The notes under the pieces were generated by a model. That model was not told the DNA's origin. It did not search any database and saw only the letters and a program-made list of their open reading frames with translations. From Alphaproteobacteria bacterium (lineage in GTDB: Bacteria > Pseudomonadota > Alphaproteobacteria > JAJFFI01), in NCBI GenBank assembly GCA_030066595.1, contig JASJBI010000031.1, forward strand, positions 1 to 64,000: 64,000 nucleotides of DNA, written 5' to 3'. Positions 26,523-34,400 of this stretch are shown in pieces (the first letter of the stretch is position 1; every line of letters starts with the position of its first letter). The position numbers and the translations under genes are program-made.

Positions 26523-27578
26523 ATGGATACGCCCAGCCAACCGTCGCCGGAGCGCGAGGCCTATTACGGCCGCATCTCCGAGGAGCATTTGGCGCCCCTC
26601 TGGGAGGTGCTGGCCGGGCTGGTGCCCAAGGAGCCCGCGACCAAGGCGCGGGCCCATGTCTGGCACTACGACAAGGTGCGCCCGCACGTCATGGAGGCGG
26701 GCGAGCTGATCACCGCCAAGGAGGCCGAGCGCCGGGTGCTGGTGCTCGAGAACCCTGGGCTCCGGGGCCAGTCGCGCATCACGCCCACGCTCTATGCCGG
26801 GCTCCAGCTCATCCTGCCCGGAGAGATCGCCCCGAGCCACCGGCACACCCAGTCGGCGCTGCGCTTCGTGATCGAGGGCGAGGGCGCCTACACCGCGGTC
26901 GACGGCGAGAAGACCATCATGCGCGAGGGCGATTTCGTCATCACCCCGCCCTGGACCTGGCACGACCACGGCAACGACAGCGACCGGCCGATGGTCTGGA
27001 TGGATGGGCTCGACGTGCCCATCGTGGCCTTCCTGGAGACCGGCTTTGCCGAGAGCTATCCCGAGGAGAGCCAGCCGCTCTCCCGGCCCGAAGGCGATGC
27101 GCTGGCCCGCTACGGCATGGGGCTGCTGCCGGAAGGCTATGAACAGCGTGCCCTGTGCTCGCCGGTGTTCAACTACCCCTATGACCGCACCCGCGAGGCG
27201 CTCGAGACCATGCGCCGGCAGGACGAGTGGGACCCGTGCCACGGGCTGCGGCTGCGCTACGTGAACCCGGTGGACGGCGGCTGGGCGATGCCGACCATCG
27301 GCACCTTCATGCAGCTCCTGCCGAAAGGCTTCGCGGGCGCGCCCTACCGCGCGACGGATGCGACCGTGTTCTCGGCCGTCGAGGGCCGCGGCCGGCTGGT
27401 GGTCGGCGACGAAACCTTCGAATGGGGGCCGCGCGACGTGTTCATCGCCCCGGGCTGGACCCGCTACCGGCTCGAGGCGGACGAGGACGCGGTGGTGTTC
27501 AGCTTCTCGGACCGCCCGGCGCAGGAGAAGCTCGGCCTCTGGCGCGAGGACCGGGGCAACCGGCCCGCCGCCGGGTGA
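26523..27578 (+). CDS. gentisate 1,2-dioxygenase-like bicupin
   Basis: A 351-residue bicupin ring-cleavage dioxygenase; gentisate is cut to maleylpyruvate by Fe(II) and O2. The N-terminal cupin has the metal ligands His106, His108 (SHRHTQSALRF) and His147 (WTWHDHG). The C-terminal cupin has lost its HxH (PYRATDATVFS) as in most members. GGAGG precedes the ATG. Relatives act on gentisate, salicylate, 1-hydroxy-2-naphthoate or 5-aminosalicylate, so the exact ring substrate is open. It lies 25 bases after the diiron gene and overlaps the next by 4 bases, placing ring cleavage in the same transcript as ring oxygenation. Confidence 0.92.
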   Translation: MDTPSQPSPEREAYYGRISEEHLAPLWEVLAGLVPKEPATKARAHVWHYDKVRPHVMEAGELITAKEAERRVLVLENPGLRGQSRITPTLYAGLQLILPGEIAPSHRHTQSALRFVIEGEGAYTAVDGEKTIMREGDFVITPPWTWHDHGNDSDRPMVWMDGLDVPIVAFLETGFAESYPEESQPLSRPEGDALARYGMGLLPEGYEQRALCSPVFNYPYDRTREALETMRRQDEWDPCHGLRLRYVNPVDGGWAMPTIGTFMQLLPKGFAGAPYRATDATVFSAVEGRGRLVVGDETFEWGPRDVFIAPGWTRYRLEADEDAVVFSFSDRPAQEKLGLWREDRGNRPAAG

Positions 27579-28129
27579 GCGCGCCGCCCGAAGTCCCCGT
27601 CCTGAGCGAGTTCGCGGCCGGCCTCTCCGCGGTGTCCTGGTTCGCCGCCGTGGGCGACCCGCCGACCGCGGCCGAGCCGGAAACGGCGGCGTCCTATCTC
27701 GCAGGGCTGGGACTCTCAGACGTGGACCTGGCCTGGGCCGCCGACTGGGCCCAGGCGGAAGCGCTCACCAACGACGCCGGCTGGTCCGACGCCTGGTGGC
27801 AGGCCGAGGACCGGGCGCGCCAGGATCTCTTGGACCCGGCCCGGGACCGGCTGGGCGAGCGGCCGCTGATGGCGGCGCTCGACCGGATCATGCGCACCGC
27901 GTCCGACGCGGTCATGGGGCCCGCCGCCATGGCCGCGGCTCGCGCCGGCGTGGCCGACCAGGCGCTCATCCGCGTGGCCGCGGGCGCCGCGACCCAGGCC
28001 TGCTATCAGGCGGGCCTGGCCTTGGCGGCCGAGGCGGCGAGCGATCATCCCTTCCGGGTCAAGTTCCGGCTGTTCCAGTCGGGCCGCTGGCCGCTGGGGC
28101 TGATCGACGGGCGGTTCTATGTGTTTTGA
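27575..28129 (+). CDS. unknown protein coupled to the gentisate-dioxygenase gene
   Basis: A 184-residue protein that I do not recognise. The GTG overlaps the dioxygenase stop (GTGA), so translation is probably coupled. It is mostly helical and Ala-rich with a Trp-rich segment (WAADWAQAEALTNDAGWSDAWW) and a conserved-looking C-terminus (FRVKFRLFQSGRWPLGLID). No signal, metal or nucleotide motif is visible. In this pathway the missing jobs are CoA-thioester release, maleylpyruvate isomerisation and oxygenase assembly; any is possible, none is shown. It ends where a transporter relic begins, but the C-terminus looks complete. Confidence 0.7.
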   Translation: MSAPPEVPVLSEFAAGLSAVSWFAAVGDPPTAAEPETAASYLAGLGLSDVDLAWAADWAQAEALTNDAGWSDAWWQAEDRARQDLLDPARDRLGERPLMAALDRIMRTASDAVMGPAAMAAARAGVADQALIRVAAGAATQACYQAGLALAAEAASDHPFRVKFRLFQSGRWPLGLIDGRFYVF

Positions 28130-28242
28130 GCCGCATCGCCGACCGGTACGACATCATCGAGAAGGGCAAAGTGGTCCGTTCCGGCACCTCCGACACGCTG
28201 CGCGCCGACGAGACCGTGCTGCGCCGGTACTTGGGGGTTTAG
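28126..28242 (+). pseudogene. 3'-terminal remnant of a LivF-type ABC ATPase gene
   Basis: Thirty-eight codons matching only the extreme C-terminus of branched-chain amino-acid/urea transporter ATPases of the LivF class (RIADRYDIIEKGKVV, then LRRYLGV and stop). Walker A, signature and Walker B are absent, and the coding sequence starts abruptly at the stop codon of the preceding gene. This is the right-hand scar of a deletion or insertion. It suggests that an ABC aromatic/amino-acid importer once lay here, or that the catabolic operon was inserted next to one. Confidence 0.75.
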
Positions 28243-28309
28243 GTCGAGATCTTCAGGCCCAAAGCCAGGCGGCCACTCATCTGCGATTGATGCGCGGACG
28301 GGGTCACCA

Positions 28310-29275
28310 TCAACACTGAGAGCCGTCCCAAGGCAGGGTCTCGATGATCGGCTTCCTGGGAGTCTGAGCGGCCCTGCGCTCAGCCTCTCTGATCTCTGCC
28401 TTCGACAACAGCTTGCGTAGCTCTTCCGCTTCAAACAAACCCTGCCAGTAAGAGAGTATGGCCCAGCGCAGCGCTTCTACCATGTCGTGGTCACGATAGG
28501 CCGGATCGGCGAACAAGAGCGCAAGCTGCCGGGCCGCCTCGACATTTCCCTGCCGGGCCGCCCGCTCGTACCACAGGCGCGCCATGTCCCAGTTCTTCGG
28601 CACGCCATACGAACCGCGGAGATAGTGACGGCCGAGCGAGTCCTGTGCATCGGCATCCCCCTTCGCGGCGGCCACTTGAACGAGCTCGAGATACTTGCGC
28701 CGGTCCTTCGGCACGACCTCGCCCAGGGCGTAGTTCAAGGCCAAGAGGTAAATGGAGTCGACATGCCCGAGATCGGCCCCGCGCGCATACCACGCATTGG
28801 CTTCCCGCTTGGCGGCCTCGTTAGGGAGGCCCCGCGTCACCAGACCGGCGAGTTCGTACATCGCCTCCGGATCACCGGCTTCGGCCGCAACCGTCAACCA
28901 GTGACGCGCCTCGGCCAGATCCCCGGTGTACCAGTTGATGTGTTTGAGCACCGACCCAAGGGCGGTCTGGGCCCAAACGATCCCGGCCTCGGCTCCGACC
29001 CGGAGCCAGGGGACGCTCTTGGCCCATCCGGTCGACCGTCCGACACTATTGCCCAGCATCCAGCCGTAACGCGGCATCGCGGTTCGGTCGCCTTCCAGCG
29101 CGGCTAGCCGGTATTTCTCGAAGATGACAGCGCAGTCCGGCAGTACGATTCGATCATGGGTGGCGGAACTCGGAGGCCTGGCGCTCAGCTCGATCTTGCG
29201 CGGCACATTGGCGCGGAGCGAAATGCTCGAGACCAGCGTCGCCAACGCAATGAGTATCGTTGCGGCCGTTCTCAT
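28310..29275 (-). CDS. exported Sel1-repeat (TPR-like) protein
   Basis: A 321-residue protein with a signal-like N-terminus (MRTAATILIALATLVSSIS) followed by about five Sel1-like repeats, visible as A-x2-LG/A-x2-Y...A..W...AA..G (ARHWLTVAAEAGDPEAMYELA, split by others such as ARLWYERAARQGNVEAAR). Sel1 proteins are periplasmic or secreted adaptors; no enzyme motif is present. It ends with a charged tail and C-terminal Cys. A perfect CRP-type site lies about 100 bases upstream. It follows the 463-residue unknown gene on the same strand, 136 bases away. Confidence 0.85.
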   Translation of the reverse strand: MRTAATILIALATLVSSISLRANVPRKIELSARPPSSATHDRIVLPDCAVIFEKYRLAALEGDRTAMPRYGWMLGNSVGRSTGWAKSVPWLRVGAEAGIVWAQTALGSVLKHINWYTGDLAEARHWLTVAAEAGDPEAMYELAGLVTRGLPNEAAKREANAWYARGADLGHVDSIYLLALNYALGEVVPKDRRKYLELVQVAAAKGDADAQDSLGRHYLRGSYGVPKNWDMARLWYERAARQGNVEAARQLALLFADPAYRDHDMVEALRWAILSYWQGLFEAEELRKLLSKAEIREAERRAAQTPRKPIIETLPWDGSQC

Positions 29276-29375
29276 CCTGTTACCTCGGCCTGCTTGTTTG
29301 ACGCCGATAGATGCGAAATAGACGCAAATCTACGGCAATCGGTCGCAATTGTATGCGGAATGATCGCGCATTGGC

Positions 29376-29391
29376 TGTGATGCCTGTCACA
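29376..29391. promoter_or_regulatory. perfect CRP-type site upstream of the Sel1 gene
   Basis: TGTGA-N6-TCACA is an exact match to the CRP/FNR-superfamily consensus, centred about 108 bases before the Sel1-gene start codon and 28 bases past the stop of the preceding gene. It suits an activator site in the Sel1 promoter region. No crp gene is in the window. Confidence 0.6.
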
Positions 29392-29411
29392 GTCTTCGCG
29401 TTCAACGTGGG

Positions 29412-30803
29412 TCATTTCCGTCTTCCGGTCGGTGTCGGGGACGTGACCGGAGGCGGTTCCTTGACAACTTGGCTGGAGATCCATGTGAACGCGGCCTGGG
29501 TCCACTCCCAGGCGGTCTTCGACCGAGCCCAGGGAAAGACTGGGACCTTGAAACTGCCACCCGCCGGGGTCTTCAGCTCCCTTGTTCGGTCGCCGGGGGC
29601 GAGCGGCGCGAACTCGATCTTTGGGCTTTCCTCGTCGCCGGTTTCCGTCGGCCTGCGGCCCCCCGGAAAGTCGAAGAACCCGGCCTCGGCCCGCGTCGCC
29701 CAAGCGTGCTGCCCGACCTCCCAAATGGCGATCTCGACCGCCATGCTTGCCGGCATCCCAGCCTCCTGCATGAGCTGCCCGATCCGCTCTCCGAGTCCGG
29801 TGATTTTCACCCGGTCGACCGCCGCATCGGAGGGCCGTTCGCCATCGGCCACACGACGCGATATGTCTTCGATTATGTTCTCTCGATCCAGTCGCCTCTT
29901 AAGTACTTCTACGGGATCCTCACCCGGCTCCAGACGGATCGGCTTGCCATCCTTGCCGAGGATATTTCGCCCGGTATTGGGATCGATCAGCGTGAATTGG
30001 CCAGTTTCGATGTCGGACGTGAACACGGGCGGTTTGATCTTCGAGAAATCCCGATTTCTCGTCCGCTCAGACTTAAGCTTAGCCTTCCCTTCGGTTCCGG
30101 TCCCTTGCCGACGATCGTTGTCCGCTTGCTGTTGGGGACGATTGTCCTGCAACGCGTCGCGTCCGTCCCGGCCGGCTTTCGCGCTTCCAACCGCCGCTTG
30201 GGCATCGGCAAGTGTCCGGGCGCTCGCCGCTTTGCGTTCGGCTGCGGCCCGGGCGCGCCGGGCGGCACGGTTTTGCGTTGCCCTCCCGCGGGCCGCCTTC
30301 TCTTCGTCCAGTTGCCGGGCGCGCTCGTCGAGGGATTCGTTCACCAGTCGGGTGACGAGTTCGAACTCCTCCGGCGTCGTGCCCGGCGGGATGTTTGGGG
30401 GGACCTCATCGGGCGGGTCGCCCAGCACCACCCGGCGCGCCTCCTTGACCGCCGTCTCCGGGTCGAGGCCGTCCTCGAGGTACGTCAGCGCCACCAGCTT
30501 GATCGCGGCCCGGTCCTTGGCGAACCCCATTCGGATCCGGTGGATCTCCTCCCGCCGTTGGCGCCGTTTGCTCTCCTCGTCCATCCGCTTCAAACCCGCG
30601 GCCAGCCGATCGAACGCAGCCTGCATGTCGGATGCCTGCGGGTCCGGCGACGGAACGCCGGAGAGCGCTGGGTCGCGCGGCCGCGTGTCCGTGTCCTGGA
30701 TCGGGTCCGGCCGCGTGGTCCGCGGCCTGCCGAGCCCGAATTGCTCCCGGTCTCGGCCCGACCGCCCGCCGGGGCCTTCGGGATCGTCCGGCCTGTTCAC
30801 CAT
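29412..30803 (-). CDS. large hydrophilic protein of unknown function
   Basis: A 463-residue protein, not recognised. The ATG at 30803 has AGGAGA 6 bases upstream, a strong site. It has no signal. Residues 1-60 are Pro/Asp/Arg rich and disordered. Residues about 60-210 are helical with heptad-like Glu/Arg/Ala (RMDEESKRRQRREEIHRI, LDERARQLDEEKAARGR). Residues 225-255 are another disordered stretch (RPQQQADNDRRQ). Residues about 265-330 look folded (ETGQFTLIDPNTGRNILG). A short aromatic segment, AWEWTQAAFTWISS, lies near the end. It could be a scaffold or a phage-derived structural protein, but there is no phage context. Its upstream region is unusually AT-rich. Confidence 0.7.
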   Translation of the reverse strand: MVNRPDDPEGPGGRSGRDREQFGLGRPRTTRPDPIQDTDTRPRDPALSGVPSPDPQASDMQAAFDRLAAGLKRMDEESKRRQRREEIHRIRMGFAKDRAAIKLVALTYLEDGLDPETAVKEARRVVLGDPPDEVPPNIPPGTTPEEFELVTRLVNESLDERARQLDEEKAARGRATQNRAARRARAAAERKAASARTLADAQAAVGSAKAGRDGRDALQDNRPQQQADNDRRQGTGTEGKAKLKSERTRNRDFSKIKPPVFTSDIETGQFTLIDPNTGRNILGKDGKPIRLEPGEDPVEVLKRRLDRENIIEDISRRVADGERPSDAAVDRVKITGLGERIGQLMQEAGMPASMAVEIAIWEVGQHAWATRAEAGFFDFPGGRRPTETGDEESPKIEFAPLAPGDRTRELKTPAGGSFKVPVFPWARSKTAWEWTQAAFTWISSQVVKEPPPVTSPTPTGRRK

Positions 30804-30950
30804 GATGATCTCCTGTTGGCTGCGCCGGGCGCGGGACGCCCGGTTTCGATCTCCAACAGCTATGAACGTAAATTGCATTTTTCGCAACTAAAATCGCATG
30901 ATTAGACAATACTGGCCCTTATTTTGCGTTTTTCAGAATATTTTGCGTGT

Positions 30951-32186
30951 CTAAGCGCGGGCGGCGCGGCGCTCGAGGACGCCGATCCAGAGCGCCAGGA
31001 GGACGCCCAGGACGGCCATGGTCATGACCAGCCCAGGGGCGACGCGCCAGCCGCCGGTCGCGGCCACGAGGGCGGCGAGCGCCGGCGGGCCCACGAGCTG
31101 GCCCAGATTGGCGCCCTGCATGATGAGCCCGTTGGTGGTGGCCACCAGGCCCGGCCGGGGGGCGTGCACCGGTGCGGCGCCCAGGACCGAGGCGGGCAGC
31201 ATGCCGCCCACCATCGAAAACAGAATACAGAGCCCATAGCGCGCGCCCATGCCGAGCCCGTCCGCATAGATGCCGAGGCTCGCGAGCCCCATGACCAGGG
31301 CGGCGACCACGATCAGGAGCCAGCGGGCGGCGCCGTGGTGCAGGAGCCAGCCGCCAGTCAGGTTGCCGATCACGTTGACCGCGATGGCGAGCGCGGTGAG
31401 CGCCGCCGCGGTGGCCGCGCCGAGCCCCTGCTCCTCGATCAGGAAGGTCGGAAAGAAGGCCAGGACGGCGAGGAAGTTCCCCGTGTACGTGGCGAAACAG
31501 AGCGCCAGGAGGAGCGGCCCCGGAACCGAGAGCGTCGCGCGGATGTCGCGGCCGAGCCCGGCCAGCACTTCGCCCACCCGGCGCGGCGGCCGCGGCGCGG
31601 CCGTGGCACCAAAGTCCCGGGTGCCGAGCGCCAGCCAGAGGGCGAACAAGGTCAACAGCGCCGCGTTCGCGAGCCAGATGCCGCGCCAGCCGACCGCGCC
31701 GAGCAGGAGCGGCGTGAGCAGCACCATGAGACTGGTACCGGCCGGCATGTAGGCGCCCCAGACGCCGAAGGCGAGGCGCATGTCGGCCGGGCGCACGGCG
31801 CGGACGATCAGCCCCGGCCCGGCCACGAATACGACGACCGAGCCGAGCCCCTCGACAAAGCGGCTGGCCAGGATCGCAAGGGCATCACCGGAGAGCGCCC
31901 CAAGCCCGCTGCCGACGCCCATGCACAACAGCCCGAACAGGATCACCCGCCGGTGGCCGAGCCAGTCGGCCACGGCGCCGATGGCGATGCCGGCGGTGAC
32001 GCCGATCACGTTGAACATGGAGATGACCCAGCCCGCCGCGACCAGCGTGAGCCCCAGGTCGGCGCGCAACACCGGCAGCGCCGAGGGCATCTTGCCGATC
32101 TGGAAGGCGCCGACCACGCCGGCGCCGCAGGCCAACAGCACGATGGCCCAGCGGGTCTCGGAGACGGCCTCCGCCTGCCCGCTCAC
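30951..32186 (-). CDS. MFS transporter
   Basis: A 411-residue major facilitator with 12 predicted helices. The loop 2-3 motif ADWLGHRRVILFG is recognisable, and a central cytoplasmic loop lies near residue 200. The GTG start follows the FAH gene by 16 bases; the ribosome site is weak, so coupling is likely. It is closest in style to transporters of small organic anions or drugs. Pairing with a FAH-family hydrolase suggests uptake of an aromatic or keto acid, but the substrate is not shown by sequence. Confidence 0.9.
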   Translation of the reverse strand: MSGQAEAVSETRWAIVLLACGAGVVGAFQIGKMPSALPVLRADLGLTLVAAGWVISMFNVIGVTAGIAIGAVADWLGHRRVILFGLLCMGVGSGLGALSGDALAILASRFVEGLGSVVVFVAGPGLIVRAVRPADMRLAFGVWGAYMPAGTSLMVLLTPLLLGAVGWRGIWLANAALLTLFALWLALGTRDFGATAAPRPPRRVGEVLAGLGRDIRATLSVPGPLLLALCFATYTGNFLAVLAFFPTFLIEEQGLGAATAAALTALAIAVNVIGNLTGGWLLHHGAARWLLIVVAALVMGLASLGIYADGLGMGARYGLCILFSMVGGMLPASVLGAAPVHAPRPGLVATTNGLIMQGANLGQLVGPPALAALVAATGGWRVAPGLVMTMAVLGVLLALWIGVLERRAARA

Positions 32187-32202
32187 GGCCCGGCCCGGGC
32201 CG

Positions 32203-33051
32203 CTATTCGGCGATGATGGGATTGCTCAGGACGCCGACCCCGGAGATGTCCACCTCGACCGTGTCGCCCGGCTTCATGAACACCGGCGGGGTGCGCTTGA
32301 AGCCGACGCCGCCCGGCGTGCCGGTGGCGATCACGTCGCCCGGCTCCAGCTCGGTGAAGGTCGAGATGTAGTGAACGATGTAGGGGATCGTGAAGATCAG
32401 CATGTCGGTGGTTGCCCGCTGCATCTCCTCGCCGTTCAGCCGGGTGACGAGCGTCAGCGTGGTCGGGTCCGGGATCTCGTCGGTGGTCACCATCCAGGGA
32501 CCGAAGCCGCCCGTGGCCGGGAAGTTCTTGCCCGGCGTGAACTGGTGGGTGTGGCGCTGCCAGTCGCGGATGCTGCCGTCGTTGTAGCAGCTATAGCCGG
32601 CGATATAGTCGAGCGCGTCGGCCTCGGCGATGTGCCGCCCGCGCTTGCCGATGACCAACGCCAGCTCGCCCTCGTAATCGAAGGCGTCCGAGACCGTCGG
32701 TTTCACCATGGGCTCGCCATGGCCCACCTGGGTGTTGGCGAAGCGGGTGAACAGCACCGGGTAGTCGCTGTCCGAGCGCCCGGTCTCCTGCACATGCAGC
32801 GTGTAGTTCAGGCCCACAAGGATGATCTTGGCCGGGTCCGGGATCGGCGGCAAAAAGGTGATGTCGTCGACGCTGCATTCGGGGGTGGCGTTCTCGGCCG
32901 CGACCACGACGTCTTCGAGCCCGCCGGCCGCGAGCGCCGCGCGCAGGGTTGGCATCTCTTCGCCGAACAGCTTGCCGACATCGCGCACCTCGCCGTCGAC
33001 CACGCCGCCATAGGAGACCAGGTCCCCGTAGCGATAGGAAATCAGCTTCAT
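32203..33051 (-). CDS. fumarylacetoacetate hydrolase (FAH) family protein
   Basis: A 282-residue FAH-fold hydrolase. Metal motifs are FDYEGELALVIGKRG (near residue 122) and the C-terminal LEPGDVIATGTPGGVGFKR. It is more similar to ureidoglycolate lyase/acylpyruvase-type members (GRHIAEADALDYIAGYSCYN) than the other FAH protein at 20.5 kb, so the two are not recent duplicates. GGAG lies 9 bases before the ATG. It forms an operon with the MFS transporter and perhaps the zinc-finger gene upstream. A role in cleaving fumarylpyruvate or a related oxo-acid is plausible. Confidence 0.9.
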   Translation of the reverse strand: MKLISYRYGDLVSYGGVVDGEVRDVGKLFGEEMPTLRAALAAGGLEDVVVAAENATPECSVDDITFLPPIPDPAKIILVGLNYTLHVQETGRSDSDYPVLFTRFANTQVGHGEPMVKPTVSDAFDYEGELALVIGKRGRHIAEADALDYIAGYSCYNDGSIRDWQRHTHQFTPGKNFPATGGFGPWMVTTDEIPDPTTLTLVTRLNGEEMQRATTDMLIFTIPYIVHYISTFTELEPGDVIATGTPGGVGFKRTPPVFMKPGDTVEVDISGVGVLSNPIIAE

Positions 33052-33069
33052 GCCGTTATGCTCCAGGCT

Positions 33070-33258
33070 CTAGTGGCCGCCGCCGGAGGCGCCGTCCTTG
33101 AGAATGAACCGACGGCCGCAATAGGGGCAGTCGATGCGGCCCGCCGCCTGCATGTGAAGATAAACCCGGGGATGGCCGAGCGGCCCGTCGCCGCCGTCGC
33201 ACGCCACCGTGGTGGTCTCGACATCGATCGTTTCTGGAGGTTCCGCCACCGTCGCCAC
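33070..33258 (-). CDS. small zinc-finger protein (NDUFS6-like)
   Basis: A 62-residue protein. Zn ligands are visible as Cys20 and His29 (ACDGGDGPLGHP), then CPYC at 44-47 before a final GRRFILKDG. This is the fold of the mitochondrial complex I subunit NDUFS6 and of a family common in alphaproteobacteria, often near NADH oxidation genes; its job in bacteria is unclear. The GTG at 33258 has GGGGG 9 bases upstream; a GTG at 33264 is also possible. The frame extends upstream to 33423 but without a plausible protein. Confidence 0.8.
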   Translation of the reverse strand: MATVAEPPETIDVETTTVACDGGDGPLGHPRVYLHMQAAGRIDCPYCGRRFILKDGASGGGH

Positions 33259-33367
33259 GCCCACTTTCCCCCTATCGGCCCGCCGTTGACCGGCGAGATC
33301 GGCGGATGATACCCATTGCCGCGCGGCGTTCAACCAGAATGCCCGCACAACCAGGAGAACGCACGGG

Positions 33368-34354
33368 TTGAAGATCGAGAGCGGAGCCGCCGAGGGCTTG
33401 GCCGTGACGGCAGCGCCGGACAACGCCGTCGAAACCCGGGGCCTGACGAAGGTCTACCGGGCCAGCGGCGGCCAGCCCGCGAAGAAGGCGCTCGACGCGG
33501 TCGACCTGGCGATCCCGCGCGGCTCTCTGTTCGGCCTGCTCGGGCCGAACGGTGCCGGCAAGTCCACCTTCATCAACATCCTCGGCGGCCTGGTCAACAA
33601 GACGGCCGGGACGGCGCAGATCTGGGGCATCGACATCGACACCGACCCGCGCAACGCTCGGGCCGCCATCGGGGTGGTGCCGCAGGAGTTGAACATCGAT
33701 CCGTTCTTCACGCCGCGCGAGCTCCTGGAGGTGCAGGCGGGACTGTACGGCGTGCCCGAGCCCGAGCGGCGCACCAACGAGGTGCTCGCCGCAGTCGGGC
33801 TCGCGGACAAGGCGGAGGCCTATGCCCGCTCGCTGTCCGGCGGCATGCGCCGGCGCATGTTGGTGGCCAAGGCCATGGTGCATGCGCCGCCGATCCTGGT
33901 GCTGGACGAACCGACCGCCGGCGTCGACGTGGAACTGCGCCAGCAGCTCTGGGCCCACATCCGGCGCATGAACGACGAGGGCACGACCATCCTCCTGACC
34001 ACGCACTATCTCGAGGAGGCCGAGCAGCTGTGCGACCGGATTGCGATCATCAACCACGGCCGGGTCATCGCCTGCGACACCACCTTGGCCCTGCTGCGAC
34101 GGCTCGACCGCAAGGAGCTGGCGATCAACCTGGCCGAGGATCTGGCGGCGGTGCCGGGAAGCCTCGGCGACTTCAACGTCGAGCTGGCCAATCCGCGCCG
34201 GCTGGTGTTCCGATATCGACCCAGCCAGACGCGCATCCGCGATATCCTGTCGGCCGTGCGCGGCGCTGGCCTGATCATTGCCGATTTGACCACCCACGAA
34301 GCCGATCTCGAGGACCTGTTCATCGAGCTCACGCGCAAGGCGGACGAGACCTGA
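33368..34354 (+). CDS. ABC-2-type transporter ATP-binding protein, no permease nearby
   Basis: A 328-residue ATPase of the multidrug/polysaccharide export (YadG/CcmA-like) type. It has Walker A LLGPNGAGKST (near residue 57), Q-loop VVPQELNIDPFF, signature RSLSGGMRRRMLVAKAM, Walker B ILVLDEPTAGVD and H-loop LLTTHYLEEAEQ. A C-terminal accessory domain follows from about residue 240. The TTG start is the only plausible one. A permease (ABC2_membrane) gene normally follows, but the next gene is a MetE-like enzyme, so the partner must be elsewhere or lost. Confidence 0.9.
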   Translation: MKIESGAAEGLAVTAAPDNAVETRGLTKVYRASGGQPAKKALDAVDLAIPRGSLFGLLGPNGAGKSTFINILGGLVNKTAGTAQIWGIDIDTDPRNARAAIGVVPQELNIDPFFTPRELLEVQAGLYGVPEPERRTNEVLAAVGLADKAEAYARSLSGGMRRRMLVAKAMVHAPPILVLDEPTAGVDVELRQQLWAHIRRMNDEGTTILLTTHYLEEAEQLCDRIAIINHGRVIACDTTLALLRRLDRKELAINLAEDLAAVPGSLGDFNVELANPRRLVFRYRPSQTRIRDILSAVRGAGLIIADLTTHEADLEDLFIELTRKADET

Positions 34355-34400
34355 AGCCGCCAAGACGCCGCCACAACCAAGATTAGGGAGAACCAAGCCC

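Noticed and set aside
33259-33423. N-terminal extension of the zinc-finger protein
   Set aside because: It would overlap the divergent ABC ATPase start, and the residues do not resemble the family.
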